DNA from: Paraglaciecola sp030730205
GTDB lineage: Bacteria; Pseudomonadota; Gammaproteobacteria; Enterobacterales; Alteromonadaceae
Assembly (NCBI RefSeq): GCF_052119645.1
Contig: NZ_JBGQOM010000001.1
Span: forward strand, 496,001 to 560,000
Length of the DNA stretch: 64,000 nucleotides
Reading direction: 5' to 3'
Below, one piece after another: positions 35,339-43,867 of the stretch. The first letter of the stretch is position 1. Every line of letters begins with the position of its first letter. The notes under the pieces are model-generated. The model was not told where the DNA came from. It ran no database searches and saw only the letters and a program-made list of their open reading frames with translations. The position numbers and the translations under genes were made by a program.

Positions 35339-36929
35339 TCGAAATTTATACGTTCGAGTTGCACTGTCCATTGCATTTGTTGCCGTGCTGGTGTCGATGA
35401 TCTCCTCTGTTTTTTCTTATTACACCGGGCTACAAGAGAAAAAGAACACTAATTACTTACTGGTCCAACAGCTAGGACAAACCATCGCAAAAGGGGCCGC
35501 CATATCGGCCTATGTTGTGGATATTGAACTTGGTCAAGAGATAGTAAATGGTTTAGTCAGCAACGATCTAGTGAAAGGCGCCATACTCAAGGGTGAAGCC
35601 GCAATGCTTATCGAGGAGGGCATTGTTAACGGTCAACAAGACAGCATAGTGATTAATCTTTTTCATCCTTTCATCCCCGACAGTTCGGTCGGTACCCTGA
35701 CACTTTTTCCAGACGATGTTTATATCCAGCATCAAGCGCAAAAATCAGTTAAAAAAGAAATAGGTATTATGCTCAGTCATTCTATCATTATTGCTTTTTT
35801 TGTTTCTCTTGTCGTGCATCGATGGCTAACTCGACCAATTCAAAACCTCACTGACAGTTTTGCCATGATAGATCCCAGCGTGCCTGAGACAATGCAGATG
35901 CTAAAAGTGAGATCTGGAAAGCATGATGAAATTGGCAAATTGACAGTAGGCATTAACTCATTGATGCAAGAGTTACATCTCACTATCAGTAATGAACGTG
36001 CTTTGCGCGAAAAAACTCAGGAATTAGAAAGTAAATTTAGGCTTATCTTTGAACAAGCCAGTGCGGGGATTTGCTTGTTAGATGAGCAAAATATGATTAC
36101 AACCTTCAACCCTGCTTTTGAGCGTTATTTTACTGCGCCAGCGCAACAACGCTTAGCTTCACTGCACTTTCCTACCCTTTTAAATGATGTTGAGAAACTG
36201 CAAGAGTTGTTACACAGCATTCGACTTGATTCTACTAGCTCACAAATTACCCTTGATATTGAATGTCGCGTTGGCGATAAATCAATGTGGCTGCACTGCT
36301 TGTTTGCAAAACTAACAGATCAAAGAGCCATTGGTCGGGATAGCCAAAGTAATTTAGTTGAAGTGATTTTACACGATGTCACAGAGCGAGCTGAACGTGA
36401 GTTTCAAACTCGTTTTGAAGCGGACCACGACGCACTAACCCACTTGTTAAATCGACGCTCTGGTGAAAAAAAGCTGCATAAGGCTTTATTTGACAGCTTA
36501 AAAAAACAACACCATCTCGTTTTAATGATGATTGATCTTGATAAGTTTAAACCAGTCAACGATACCTTTGGTCACGAGGCAGGTGATAAAGTATTAATTG
36601 AAGTATCGCGTCGCCTCACATCCCGCTTCAATCGGGTATCAGATATTTGTATCCGCTGGGGAGGAGATGAGTTTATTGTAGGACGACAATTCGATGAGTT
36701 CGATCACGAACTCGTCAAGCAACAAGCCAATGACGTTCTTAGCGATATCATGAAGCCGATTTATATTACTGAATACGAACAATGTGAGATTGGCGCCAGC
36801 ATTGGCATTGTCGTTGGCCCCCAACATGGCAAAGTACTACACGAACTGATGGTTAATGCTGATAACACCATGTATCAGGTAAAAGACAAGGGTAGAGGGC
36901 AAGTGGCCTTCTACCAAAAGCCCTATTAA
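35328..36929 (+). CDS. HAMP-PAS-GGDEF diguanylate cyclase
   Basis: 533 residues. A membrane segment lies at about 8-30, a periplasmic domain at about 31-145, a second segment at about 148-166, HAMP at about 167-225, PAS at about 235-350 and GGDEF at about 360-530. The active site GGDEF is at 445-449 (IRWGGDEF), with the product-inhibition RxxD (RVSD) correctly placed. It should be an active, feedback-regulated cyclase. The start overlaps the upstream periplasmic protein gene by 11 bases, so stoichiometric expression and physical partnership are likely. Confidence 0.93.
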   Translation: MKISRNLYVRVALSIAFVAVLVSMISSVFSYYTGLQEKKNTNYLLVQQLGQTIAKGAAISAYVVDIELGQEIVNGLVSNDLVKGAILKGEAAMLIEEGIVNGQQDSIVINLFHPFIPDSSVGTLTLFPDDVYIQHQAQKSVKKEIGIMLSHSIIIAFFVSLVVHRWLTRPIQNLTDSFAMIDPSVPETMQMLKVRSGKHDEIGKLTVGINSLMQELHLTISNERALREKTQELESKFRLIFEQASAGICLLDEQNMITTFNPAFERYFTAPAQQRLASLHFPTLLNDVEKLQELLHSIRLDSTSSQITLDIECRVGDKSMWLHCLFAKLTDQRAIGRDSQSNLVEVILHDVTERAEREFQTRFEADHDALTHLLNRRSGEKKLHKALFDSLKKQHHLVLMMIDLDKFKPVNDTFGHEAGDKVLIEVSRRLTSRFNRVSDICIRWGGDEFIVGRQFDEFDHELVKQQANDVLSDIMKPIYITEYEQCEIGASIGIVVGPQHGKVLHELMVNADNTMYQVKDKGRGQVAFYQKPY

Positions 36930-36947
36930 ATTTGGCCTTGTCTCAGC

Positions 36948-38237
36948 CTAATGTAATTTAAGTTTACTGCCAACAAATTTGCTCACCTGACGACTTAACA
37001 TGCCCACAGAGCCTTTAATATAACCGTTAACAGCAAACTGATGCATGCTGTACAGAGAGTTATAAACAAAACGTGCCATATGCCCTTCAATAAACATACT
37101 ACTGTTCGACAAATTACCCATTAAACTGCCTACAGTGCTGTATTTGCTCAAATGAATGAGAGAGCCGTAATCATTGTAAACATAGGCTTTCAATGATTTT
37201 CCAGTCATACACGCCAATATATTGTTATACACCGTATTAGCCATTTGATGGGCAGATTGGGCTCTGGGTGGCACCCAACGTCCATCGGGTTGTAAACACG
37301 CGCAACAATCGCCAAGCACGTAAATACGCTCATCGACTGTGCTTTGTAATTGTTGATTAACCATAATTTGTTGCAGTTTATTGGTTTCAAAGCCCCACGA
37401 CAAAACTGCATCAGGCGCTTTAATGCCTGCAGCCCACACCATTAGGTCGGCCTCGATTAGATGTTCATCTTGAGTCACAAATCCTGTTTTTTCTGCGCGA
37501 ATAACTCGCGTATTTTCCAAAACTTGAACCCCAATTTTTTCTAATGCTTGTTTCGCCGAAGCGGCAATTCGTTCAGGCAAGGCAGGTAAAATACGCGGCC
37601 CTGCTTCAATAATACTCAGTTGTAACCTTTTAGCAGAGAGACTTGTCATGCCATAGGCATTCGCTAAATTTGCTACATGATGCAGTTGCGCCGCGAGTTC
37701 CGTACCGGTCGCCCCGCCGCCTACAATACTTACTCTGAGTGGGGCCTGGGTTTCACTCACGTAATTCAATCGTAAAAACTGATTAATGAGGGCTTTATGA
37801 AATTGTTCGGCTTGGGCTAGCGAGTCTAAAAAGAAGCTATACTCCCTCACGCCAGGCGTTCTAAAGTCATTGCTCACACTGCCCAGCGCCATCACTAAAT
37901 TATCGTACTCAATATCTCGTTGCGGCAATATTTCATTGCCTTCTTCATCAAGCAATTGGGCTAAGGTTAAACGTCTTGCTTCGATATCAAGGGCGACCAT
38001 CTCGCCTTGTTGAAACTCATAGTGATGACTACTAGCATGAATTCGATAATCCACACCATCAGAGTTTTTGTCAATGACGCCCGCTGCGACTTCATGCAGT
38101 AAGGGTTTCCATACATGGGTCCGTTGTTTGTCAACTAAGATGATTTCAAGTGACTTACGTTTTTTGGCAAACTTACTCAATTTGGCTACTAATTCTAGGC
38201 CACCCGCTCCACCGCCAACCACTACAATACGCTTCAC
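36948..38237 (-). CDS. ndh: type II NADH dehydrogenase (NDH-2)
   Basis: 429 residues from a GTG start (GGAG upstream). Two dinucleotide-binding folds are visible: FAD in VVVGGGAGGLELVAKL and NADH in VSIVGGGATGTELAAQL. The conserved YVLGDCCA and PPRAQSAHQMA segments follow. The C-terminal part (residues ~375-429) has amphipathic helices for membrane attachment. It oxidises NADH and reduces quinone without proton pumping. It is convergent with the upstream cyclase gene, with only 18 bases between stops. Confidence 0.93.
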   Translation of the reverse strand: MKRIVVVGGGAGGLELVAKLSKFAKKRKSLEIILVDKQRTHVWKPLLHEVAAGVIDKNSDGVDYRIHASSHHYEFQQGEMVALDIEARRLTLAQLLDEEGNEILPQRDIEYDNLVMALGSVSNDFRTPGVREYSFFLDSLAQAEQFHKALINQFLRLNYVSETQAPLRVSIVGGGATGTELAAQLHHVANLANAYGMTSLSAKRLQLSIIEAGPRILPALPERIAASAKQALEKIGVQVLENTRVIRAEKTGFVTQDEHLIEADLMVWAAGIKAPDAVLSWGFETNKLQQIMVNQQLQSTVDERIYVLGDCCACLQPDGRWVPPRAQSAHQMANTVYNNILACMTGKSLKAYVYNDYGSLIHLSKYSTVGSLMGNLSNSSMFIEGHMARFVYNSLYSMHQFAVNGYIKGSVGMLSRQVSKFVGSKLKLH

Positions 38238-38337
38238 TAGGTACTCCTTCCCATTTGGCCGTGAATGTTAATGTTTATATAATGCAATATTGGTAAATTA
38301 CTGCAAGTCCTACTGAAAGTCCTGCTGCGCCTCTGAC

Positions 38338-39003
38338 TCAAAAGTAGGCCTGCAAACTGCGAGTGTGAAACAAATCTTCTACTTGATGAGGCATGGCTTT
38401 TAGTTGGTTTAATTGCGCATAAACCAGCTCTAAGGTAGCCATCGCGTCATCCAATGCATTGTGCACTGGCGCTGGGGGAAATTGATAACGATGGCGACAA
38501 TCAGGCAAAGTAAAACTATGGCGACTAAACACCGCCTGAGAACGTTCCATGATGTATTTTTCAAGTCCTAAGGTGTCCAAGGTTAACAGGCCATTGTAAT
38601 CCATCTGCCGCTGCGTCAGTTCACGCGACAATATCTGCATGTCTAAGGGCGCATGATGAAACACCCAAAGATGTGAATGTAACATCGAGTAAAGCTGTTC
38701 AAGCGCTGGCCCTAGTTCGTTTCCCTGAGCGATATGTTCCGCCGTAAGGCCATGGATAACTGGGCTTTGCTGTAAGTCTGCTGGGGTATTTACCACTTGA
38801 TAAAATGCACTATTTAGGTCTATTTGCCCATTGATGCCGGCCACCCAGCCAATAGAAGTAATGGCTGCTACGTTGGTGTCAAGAGAAGTGAGCTCTAAAT
38901 CAATAGCCAATAGTGGAATATCTTGCCACAGGCGATTTTGCCAGTGCGCAGGGACGCGCCTACCCATGCCCAACCAATGTTTGTGTTGGTTCCACCAGCC
39001 CAT
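38338..39003 (-). CDS. DEDDh 3'-5' exonuclease
   Basis: 221 residues. Exo I motif AIDLELTSLD (Asp35, Glu37), Exo II in HHAPLDMQIL, and Exo III HNALDDAMATLEL form the DEDDh set of the DnaQ epsilon-like family. The start codon follows directly after the stop of the DUF294 gene, so the two are co-translated. This pairing recurs next to acetate symporters in Vibrio and relatives. The natural substrate is unknown, but an RNA or signalling nucleotide is possible. Confidence 0.9.
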   Translation of the reverse strand: MGWWNQHKHWLGMGRRVPAHWQNRLWQDIPLLAIDLELTSLDTNVAAITSIGWVAGINGQIDLNSAFYQVVNTPADLQQSPVIHGLTAEHIAQGNELGPALEQLYSMLHSHLWVFHHAPLDMQILSRELTQRQMDYNGLLTLDTLGLEKYIMERSQAVFSRHSFTLPDCRHRYQFPPAPVHNALDDAMATLELVYAQLNQLKAMPHQVEDLFHTRSLQAYF

Positions 39004-40845
39004 CTAACTCATTTCTCCACAAAATTTCAGCAAGGCCCCTTGCTGGGCTACCTGAATAGCTTGAAAAGCGGCCTTGAGTTGATGTTTTTCGATAGCAGAA
39101 AGATCTTTGATTAAAATACTACTGTCGGTCACCTTATTACTGACTTGATGGCGCCAACGTAAGCGATTTAGAAATAACCAAATATCTCGTAAATTATCCG
39201 CATCCTTTTTGGTTAATCCGCCGTCTTCGGGTAAATTAGCTAAGCGGCTTAAGGTGCTAGGCATACTTAGCTGGGCACCTAAGGCATAGATGCGTACCAA
39301 AGAGTTAATAATAACCACCGCACCTCTTTTTAAGTTAATCGCCTCTTCAGACCCCTTATCATAGGAGAAACGTTTAAACACCGATAAGGGCACATGCAAA
39401 TCATTCACTTGCCTAGCTAACATGGCTAAAAAACGGCTTTGTTTAAAGAGAGGGCTTCGGGCTTGTTGTAATTGTTTGTACAAACTAACGTTACCTGCCA
39501 CCGGACGAACATCAAGAAAAATATTAAAACTCAACAGCGCCTTAGGCGTAGGTGAATTAACCCAAGTATGTGCCTCGTTAATGGCCTGTTCTAAGGATAA
39601 ACGCAACTCTGGATTGCTGGCCATAATATTGCCTGTACATAAGGCAATACCGCATTTATTTAAGCCCTTACACACATAATCAGACAAATCAGCAAAGTAC
39701 TCTGACTCTTGCTCATTCGGTGTTCTGGCTAACAGCAAACCGTTATCTTGATCTGAGCCCATGGTTTGGTCTTCTCGAGCTTGCGAACCATACACCAGCC
39801 AACAATAGTCAAAAGGCGCTTGGCCCTTTTTCTGCTGATAAAAATCAATGAGCTTACGGGTCATGATATCGGTGGCTTGTGACAGTATTTTACCTGCCAC
39901 ATCAAAGTCCCCCAAACGTTTAGCATGGGTTGAAAAATACTGCGGTAACTGCCACGACAAGCGACTGAGTTCGTATAAACTTTGCGCTTTCATTAACTCA
40001 CCGATAATAAACAATACGTTTGCTCGCTGATAACGCAGCATATCGGTGGCGGTCACTAAACCAATGGGAATTTGTTTATTGCGTTCGACTATTGGCAAAT
40101 GATGAATGTTTCTTTCAGTCATTAAACACAATGCATCAAATAAGCTGTGCTGTTGCTCAATAAAACAAGGGTTAGGGGTCATCACTTTAGATACTGGCTC
40201 TTGGGTATCAGAGCTAACGGCAACAACCCGATTACGAATATCACGGTCGGTAAGTATGCCCACCAGCTGCTCTGAGTCATCAATAAAATCAGTGATCATC
40301 AAAGTGGATACTTGTTGCTGAGCCATTTGCTGCACGGCTAATAAGATAGGCGTATCTTGACGCGCACTAACGAGTTTATCACTTAGCACTTCAGATAAAG
40401 GTTTGTGTAACCAAATAGAATTAGAATCATCAATGGCTTGGTTATGCAGTGTTTGCTCTTTGTAGGCTTGAAAAAATATTCGCAGTTCTTGGTGTTCGTC
40501 CACGTAGTGTTGAAAAATAGCCTGAGGAATAACATACACTAAACCAGGGTGGTTTATGGTCAAAAACTCAAGGTTAAATATGCCTTGCCTAGCTACTGCC
40601 TCACCAAAATAGTCACCTTCGCTTAAGTAACTTTGCACACCATCGGGCTCTTGAACACTAAATTGGCCTGATTGAATCAAAAACACACTGTGCGGGTTAT
40701 CAGCCAGTAATGCTTTAGCATTTTGCACCGTGAGATAAATCACTGAACAATGTTTGGCTAAGTGCGCTAAACGATCCAGTTTTAATTTATCAAAGGGTGC
40801 CGATGAAGTTAAAAAACTAATGACTTGTTGAGGTACGGCGTGCAT
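39004..40845 (-). CDS. cNMP-binding / CBS / DUF294 nucleotidyltransferase-like protein
   Basis: 613 residues. A cyclic-nucleotide-binding domain lies at about 15-120 (SVFLIQSGQFSVQ, LSEGDYFGE), and a CBS pair at about 150-275. A DUF294 nucleotidyltransferase-like domain has the GS-X-D-X-D pattern (VYGSQAREDQ, with Asp365 and Asp367 in GSDQDNG), followed by the DUF294 C-terminal domain. It belongs to the PII-uridylyltransferase-like group. The ligand and the substrate are unknown. It is followed at once by the exonuclease gene, and lies on the same strand as the symporter operon. Confidence 0.92.
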   Translation of the reverse strand: MHAVPQQVISFLTSSAPFDKLKLDRLAHLAKHCSVIYLTVQNAKALLADNPHSVFLIQSGQFSVQEPDGVQSYLSEGDYFGEAVARQGIFNLEFLTINHPGLVYVIPQAIFQHYVDEHQELRIFFQAYKEQTLHNQAIDDSNSIWLHKPLSEVLSDKLVSARQDTPILLAVQQMAQQQVSTLMITDFIDDSEQLVGILTDRDIRNRVVAVSSDTQEPVSKVMTPNPCFIEQQHSLFDALCLMTERNIHHLPIVERNKQIPIGLVTATDMLRYQRANVLFIIGELMKAQSLYELSRLSWQLPQYFSTHAKRLGDFDVAGKILSQATDIMTRKLIDFYQQKKGQAPFDYCWLVYGSQAREDQTMGSDQDNGLLLARTPNEQESEYFADLSDYVCKGLNKCGIALCTGNIMASNPELRLSLEQAINEAHTWVNSPTPKALLSFNIFLDVRPVAGNVSLYKQLQQARSPLFKQSRFLAMLARQVNDLHVPLSVFKRFSYDKGSEEAINLKRGAVVIINSLVRIYALGAQLSMPSTLSRLANLPEDGGLTKKDADNLRDIWLFLNRLRWRHQVSNKVTDSSILIKDLSAIEKHQLKAAFQAIQVAQQGALLKFCGEMS

Positions 40846-41000
40846 GGACTTTGACCTTTTTTCTTACTTTGCAGCGACTTAACCAAGGTGGTCTATCACT
40901 AAATTAAGCGGTAGTTTTACATAGGCGATGAGGCTTTTGCTACGATTACCTGCGCCATTTCGGCCCCAGTAAATCATTTTGACACTAAAGTGTGTGCTAT

Positions 41001-41027
41001 AAAAAAGCCTGATTCACATCAGGCTTT
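41001..41027 (-). terminator. Rho-independent terminator
   Basis: AAAGCCTGAT (41004-41013) and ATCAGGCTTT (41018-41027) with loop TCAC. The plus-strand A run on the left gives a U tract on the minus transcript. It ends the small membrane protein gene and separates it from the DUF294-exonuclease pair. Confidence 0.88.
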
Positions 41028-41059
41028 GGCTTTGAAGCGAGTTTACACTATCTTTAACT

Positions 41060-41425
41060 CTAACTGGCACGAGTCACAGTTTTCGCCCCAACCTTCATGT
41101 GGGCATGCCTTGAAAGGCCAAAACCAGCAAACAACTTACACCAAATAGTCGTACCTGCAACAGCACTCCAAGTACTGTATTCAGCAGAACCCGTTACCAC
41201 CAGATATATAACGTAAACCAACATCCCACCCGCTAAAGCATTGATTAATAATTCGACGGTAGCAAATTTTTCGGGCGCTGCTGGAGATTGACCGTGTTTT
41301 AGTGCCACTTCAGAGAAATCTCTTTTAAACCCTATCCGCCATGCTCTTCTTAACCAGAAAAAAGACATGGGAAACAGCGCTAAAAATAAGATCCACGTTA
41401 ATGCAACACTGACATCAAAACCCAT
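41060..41425 (-). CDS. small membrane protein beside the acetate symporter
   Basis: 121 residues from ATG 41425, which has AAGGGG 7 bases upstream; a longer frame to 41464 has no ribosome site. It has hydrophobic segments at about 5-25, 55-75 and 82-100, with a basic loop (RRAWRIGFKRDFSEVALKHG). It lies 143 bases after the symporter on the same strand and ends at a strong terminator, so it probably belongs to that unit. No family is recognised. Confidence 0.7.
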   Translation of the reverse strand: MGFDVSVALTWILFLALFPMSFFWLRRAWRIGFKRDFSEVALKHGQSPAAPEKFATVELLINALAGGMLVYVIYLVVTGSAEYSTWSAVAGTTIWCKLFAGFGLSRHAHMKVGAKTVTRAS

Positions 41426-41568
41426 ATAATTCCCCTTAAATCGACTGACGCAAGCCCATGGCAAGCGGTTTAATTAGCAGCCTTGCTAAGCGAGCAACAA
41501 GGCTTTCGTGTTTATCTACTTACGTGATTTGACAGCATCCATGCAGAATCAATCCAAAGTCACTTTAC

Positions 41569-43377
41569 TTAGTGTGCACCATCCACAGATTTAGATCCAC
41601 GTGGTATACGCACCGCCTCTACCATTGCTTGAATGTGCTCTGGCGGCTCTTTAGTGAACTTATCGACCACAAAGGCCACTGCAAAGTTGACCATTGCTCC
41701 CACCGCACCAAAGGCTTCCGGTGTAATGCCAAAGAAGCTGTTAGCGCCACCAATCATATCTAAGTAGTCTGTGCCTTTAACAAAGAACAACCCTTTGTGA
41801 GCAAACACATAAAACAGGGTAATAAGCAGACCAGCTAACATCCCCGCAATCGCACCTTCTTTGTTCATCTTTTTACTAAAGATGCCCATCATAATGGCAG
41901 GGAACAACGAACTCGCCGCAATACCAAAGGCTAGAGCGACCGTACCCGCGGCAAATCCCGGCGGATTGAGACCCAACCAGCCAGCAATTAAAATTGCCAC
42001 CGCCATAGAGACCTTACCGGTTAACAGCTCATTTTTGTCGCTGATATTGGGCACAAAGATATTCTTAATTAAATCGTGTGATACCGCTGATGAAATCGCC
42101 ATTAACAAACCCGCTGCCGTCGATAACGCGGCGGCTAATCCACCCGCTGCAATCAAGGCAATCACCCAGTTTGGTAATAACGCTATTTCTGGGTTGGCCA
42201 GTACAATGATGTCTGCATTCACTGTCAGCTCATTACCTTGCCACCCGGCTTCATCAACCTTCGCTTTGACGGCTTCGTCAGTGGTTTTATCATTATAATA
42301 CTGGATACGACCATCAGCATTTTTGTCTTCAAACGATAGTAAGCCGGTTTTTTCCCAGCGTTTCATCCAGTCAGGGCGCTTTTCAAATTCCAAACTCGCA
42401 TCTTTAGCAAAGACATCCACGTCACCACTCACAACGCCTGGCGTGACGGTATTGAGTAAGTTCATTTTAGCCATTGCTGCCACTGCTGGTGCTGTGGTGT
42501 ATAAAATTGCAATGAAAACTAGGGCCCAACCGGCAGAAGAACGCGCATCTTTCACTGTGGGTACAGTAAAGAAGCGCATAATGACGTGGGGCAAACCCGC
42601 TGTACCTATCATTAACGATAAGGTGTACATAAACATATTCAGTGTACTACCAGGTACTGACGTGGTGTATTGCCCAAAGCCAAGCTCAGTCACGACACTG
42701 TCTAACTTAGCCAACAAAGACACATCCTGACCGACTAAATCTGAGCCTAAACCAAGTTGTGGAATAGGATTTCCGGTGAGTTGAAAAGAAATAAACACAG
42801 CTGGCACCGTATAGGCCAAAATCAGCACAATATATTGTGCTACTTGGGTGTAAGTGATGCCTTTCATGCCGCCAAATACCGCGTACATAAATACTATGCC
42901 CATACCGATGTAAATACCCATTTCACTGGTTACGCCTAAGAAGCGCGAGAAGGCCACCCCCACTCCCGTCATTTGGCCAATAATGTAAGTCAACGATGCG
43001 GTTAACAGACATACCACCGCCACGGTGCTGGCACTCTTAGAATAGAATCTGTCGCCAATGAATTGCGGCACGGTAAATTTGCCAAATTTTCGCAAATAAG
43101 GCGCGAGCAACATGGCTAACAAGACATAACCACCCGTCCAGCCCATTAAGAATAAACCGCCTCCGTAGCCCATGCTCGATATCAAACCGGCCATTGAGAT
43201 GAACGAAGCGGCTGACATCCAATCTGCGGCGGTAGCCATGCCATTGGCAACAGGATGCACACTGCCTCCGGCTACGTAAAATTCACTAGTAGAGCCAGCT
43301 CTTGCCCAAATTGCGATGCCGATATACAGCAGAAAGCTAAGGGCAACACCGATGTAAATAGTTGTTTGAAGTTCCAT
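41569..43377 (-). CDS. sodium:solute symporter, VC_2705 type (acetate)
   Basis: 602 residues, the length typical of the VC_2705 subfamily. It has about 13 membrane segments of the SSS fold, with AADWMSAASFISMAG and PHVIMRFFTVP as conserved blocks. A long extracytoplasmic insertion covers about 310-400 and contains DKNADGRIQYYN (351-362), an EF-hand-like loop. It is preceded 10 bases upstream by its DUF4212 partner. The neighbours CrbS, CrbR and acs point to acetate or another short acid as substrate. Confidence 0.92.
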   Translation of the reverse strand: MELQTTIYIGVALSFLLYIGIAIWARAGSTSEFYVAGGSVHPVANGMATAADWMSAASFISMAGLISSMGYGGGLFLMGWTGGYVLLAMLLAPYLRKFGKFTVPQFIGDRFYSKSASTVAVVCLLTASLTYIIGQMTGVGVAFSRFLGVTSEMGIYIGMGIVFMYAVFGGMKGITYTQVAQYIVLILAYTVPAVFISFQLTGNPIPQLGLGSDLVGQDVSLLAKLDSVVTELGFGQYTTSVPGSTLNMFMYTLSLMIGTAGLPHVIMRFFTVPTVKDARSSAGWALVFIAILYTTAPAVAAMAKMNLLNTVTPGVVSGDVDVFAKDASLEFEKRPDWMKRWEKTGLLSFEDKNADGRIQYYNDKTTDEAVKAKVDEAGWQGNELTVNADIIVLANPEIALLPNWVIALIAAGGLAAALSTAAGLLMAISSAVSHDLIKNIFVPNISDKNELLTGKVSMAVAILIAGWLGLNPPGFAAGTVALAFGIAASSLFPAIMMGIFSKKMNKEGAIAGMLAGLLITLFYVFAHKGLFFVKGTDYLDMIGGANSFFGITPEAFGAVGAMVNFAVAFVVDKFTKEPPEHIQAMVEAVRIPRGSKSVDGAH

Positions 43378-43387
43378 GGTTTAGTCC

Positions 43388-43648
43388 TTAGTCTTCGTGC
43401 ACGTCAAAGCGCACATCTAGCTCGTTCATTTTCTTTTTGTAATAGAAAATCAACGCAATAAAAATGTATATTGAACCCTGTTGTGCAAACCAAAATCCTA
43501 AGGGGTAACCCCCAAGGCTAAAGTTATTCAGAAAATCGGCAAACAAAATGCCGGCACCAAACGACGCAAGGAACCAAATAACCAGTATTTTGCCTAGCAG
43601 AGCGAGTGTTGCACTCCAATATGCATGACTACTTTGGTCATCTTTCAT
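43388..43648 (-). CDS. DUF4212 small subunit of the symporter
   Basis: 86 residues with two membrane segments, at about 12-33 and 47-68. The family motif is visible: YWSATLALLGKILVIWFLAS, then GILFADFLNNFSLGGYPLGF and WFAQQGSIYIFIALIFYY. DUF4212 proteins are encoded directly before VC_2705-type symporters and are assumed to be their partners. A perfect AGGAGG lies 6 bases before the ATG, stronger than most sites here. The C-terminus is acidic (DVHED). Confidence 0.93.
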   Translation of the reverse strand: MKDDQSSHAYWSATLALLGKILVIWFLASFGAGILFADFLNNFSLGGYPLGFWFAQQGSIYIFIALIFYYKKKMNELDVRFDVHED

Positions 43649-43746
43649 ATAAACCTCCTAAAAATGATGTTAATTGACACAGGTGTTTTCCATCTAAGTG
43701 TTGCTATTGCGCTCAACTCTAGACTTTTATAATGGATGATGAAATG

Positions 43747-43758
43747 CGACCATGGTCG
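43747..43758. promoter_or_regulatory. GAC-N4-GTC palindrome between crbS and the symporter operon
   Basis: CGACCATGGTCG is a perfect 12-base palindrome centred about midway in the 219-base divergent gap. Its core GAC-N4-GTC recurs twice upstream of acs, which suggests a CrbR operator. Confidence 0.45.
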
Positions 43759-43867
43759 TAGGTTGCAAAATAGTTAATGATGTTAAAATTAGTGGCACGA
43801 CAAAACAGGTTAAAAAGATTAATCACCAATAAATGAAAAAGACTAATACTGCTAACAGAGGACGTTT

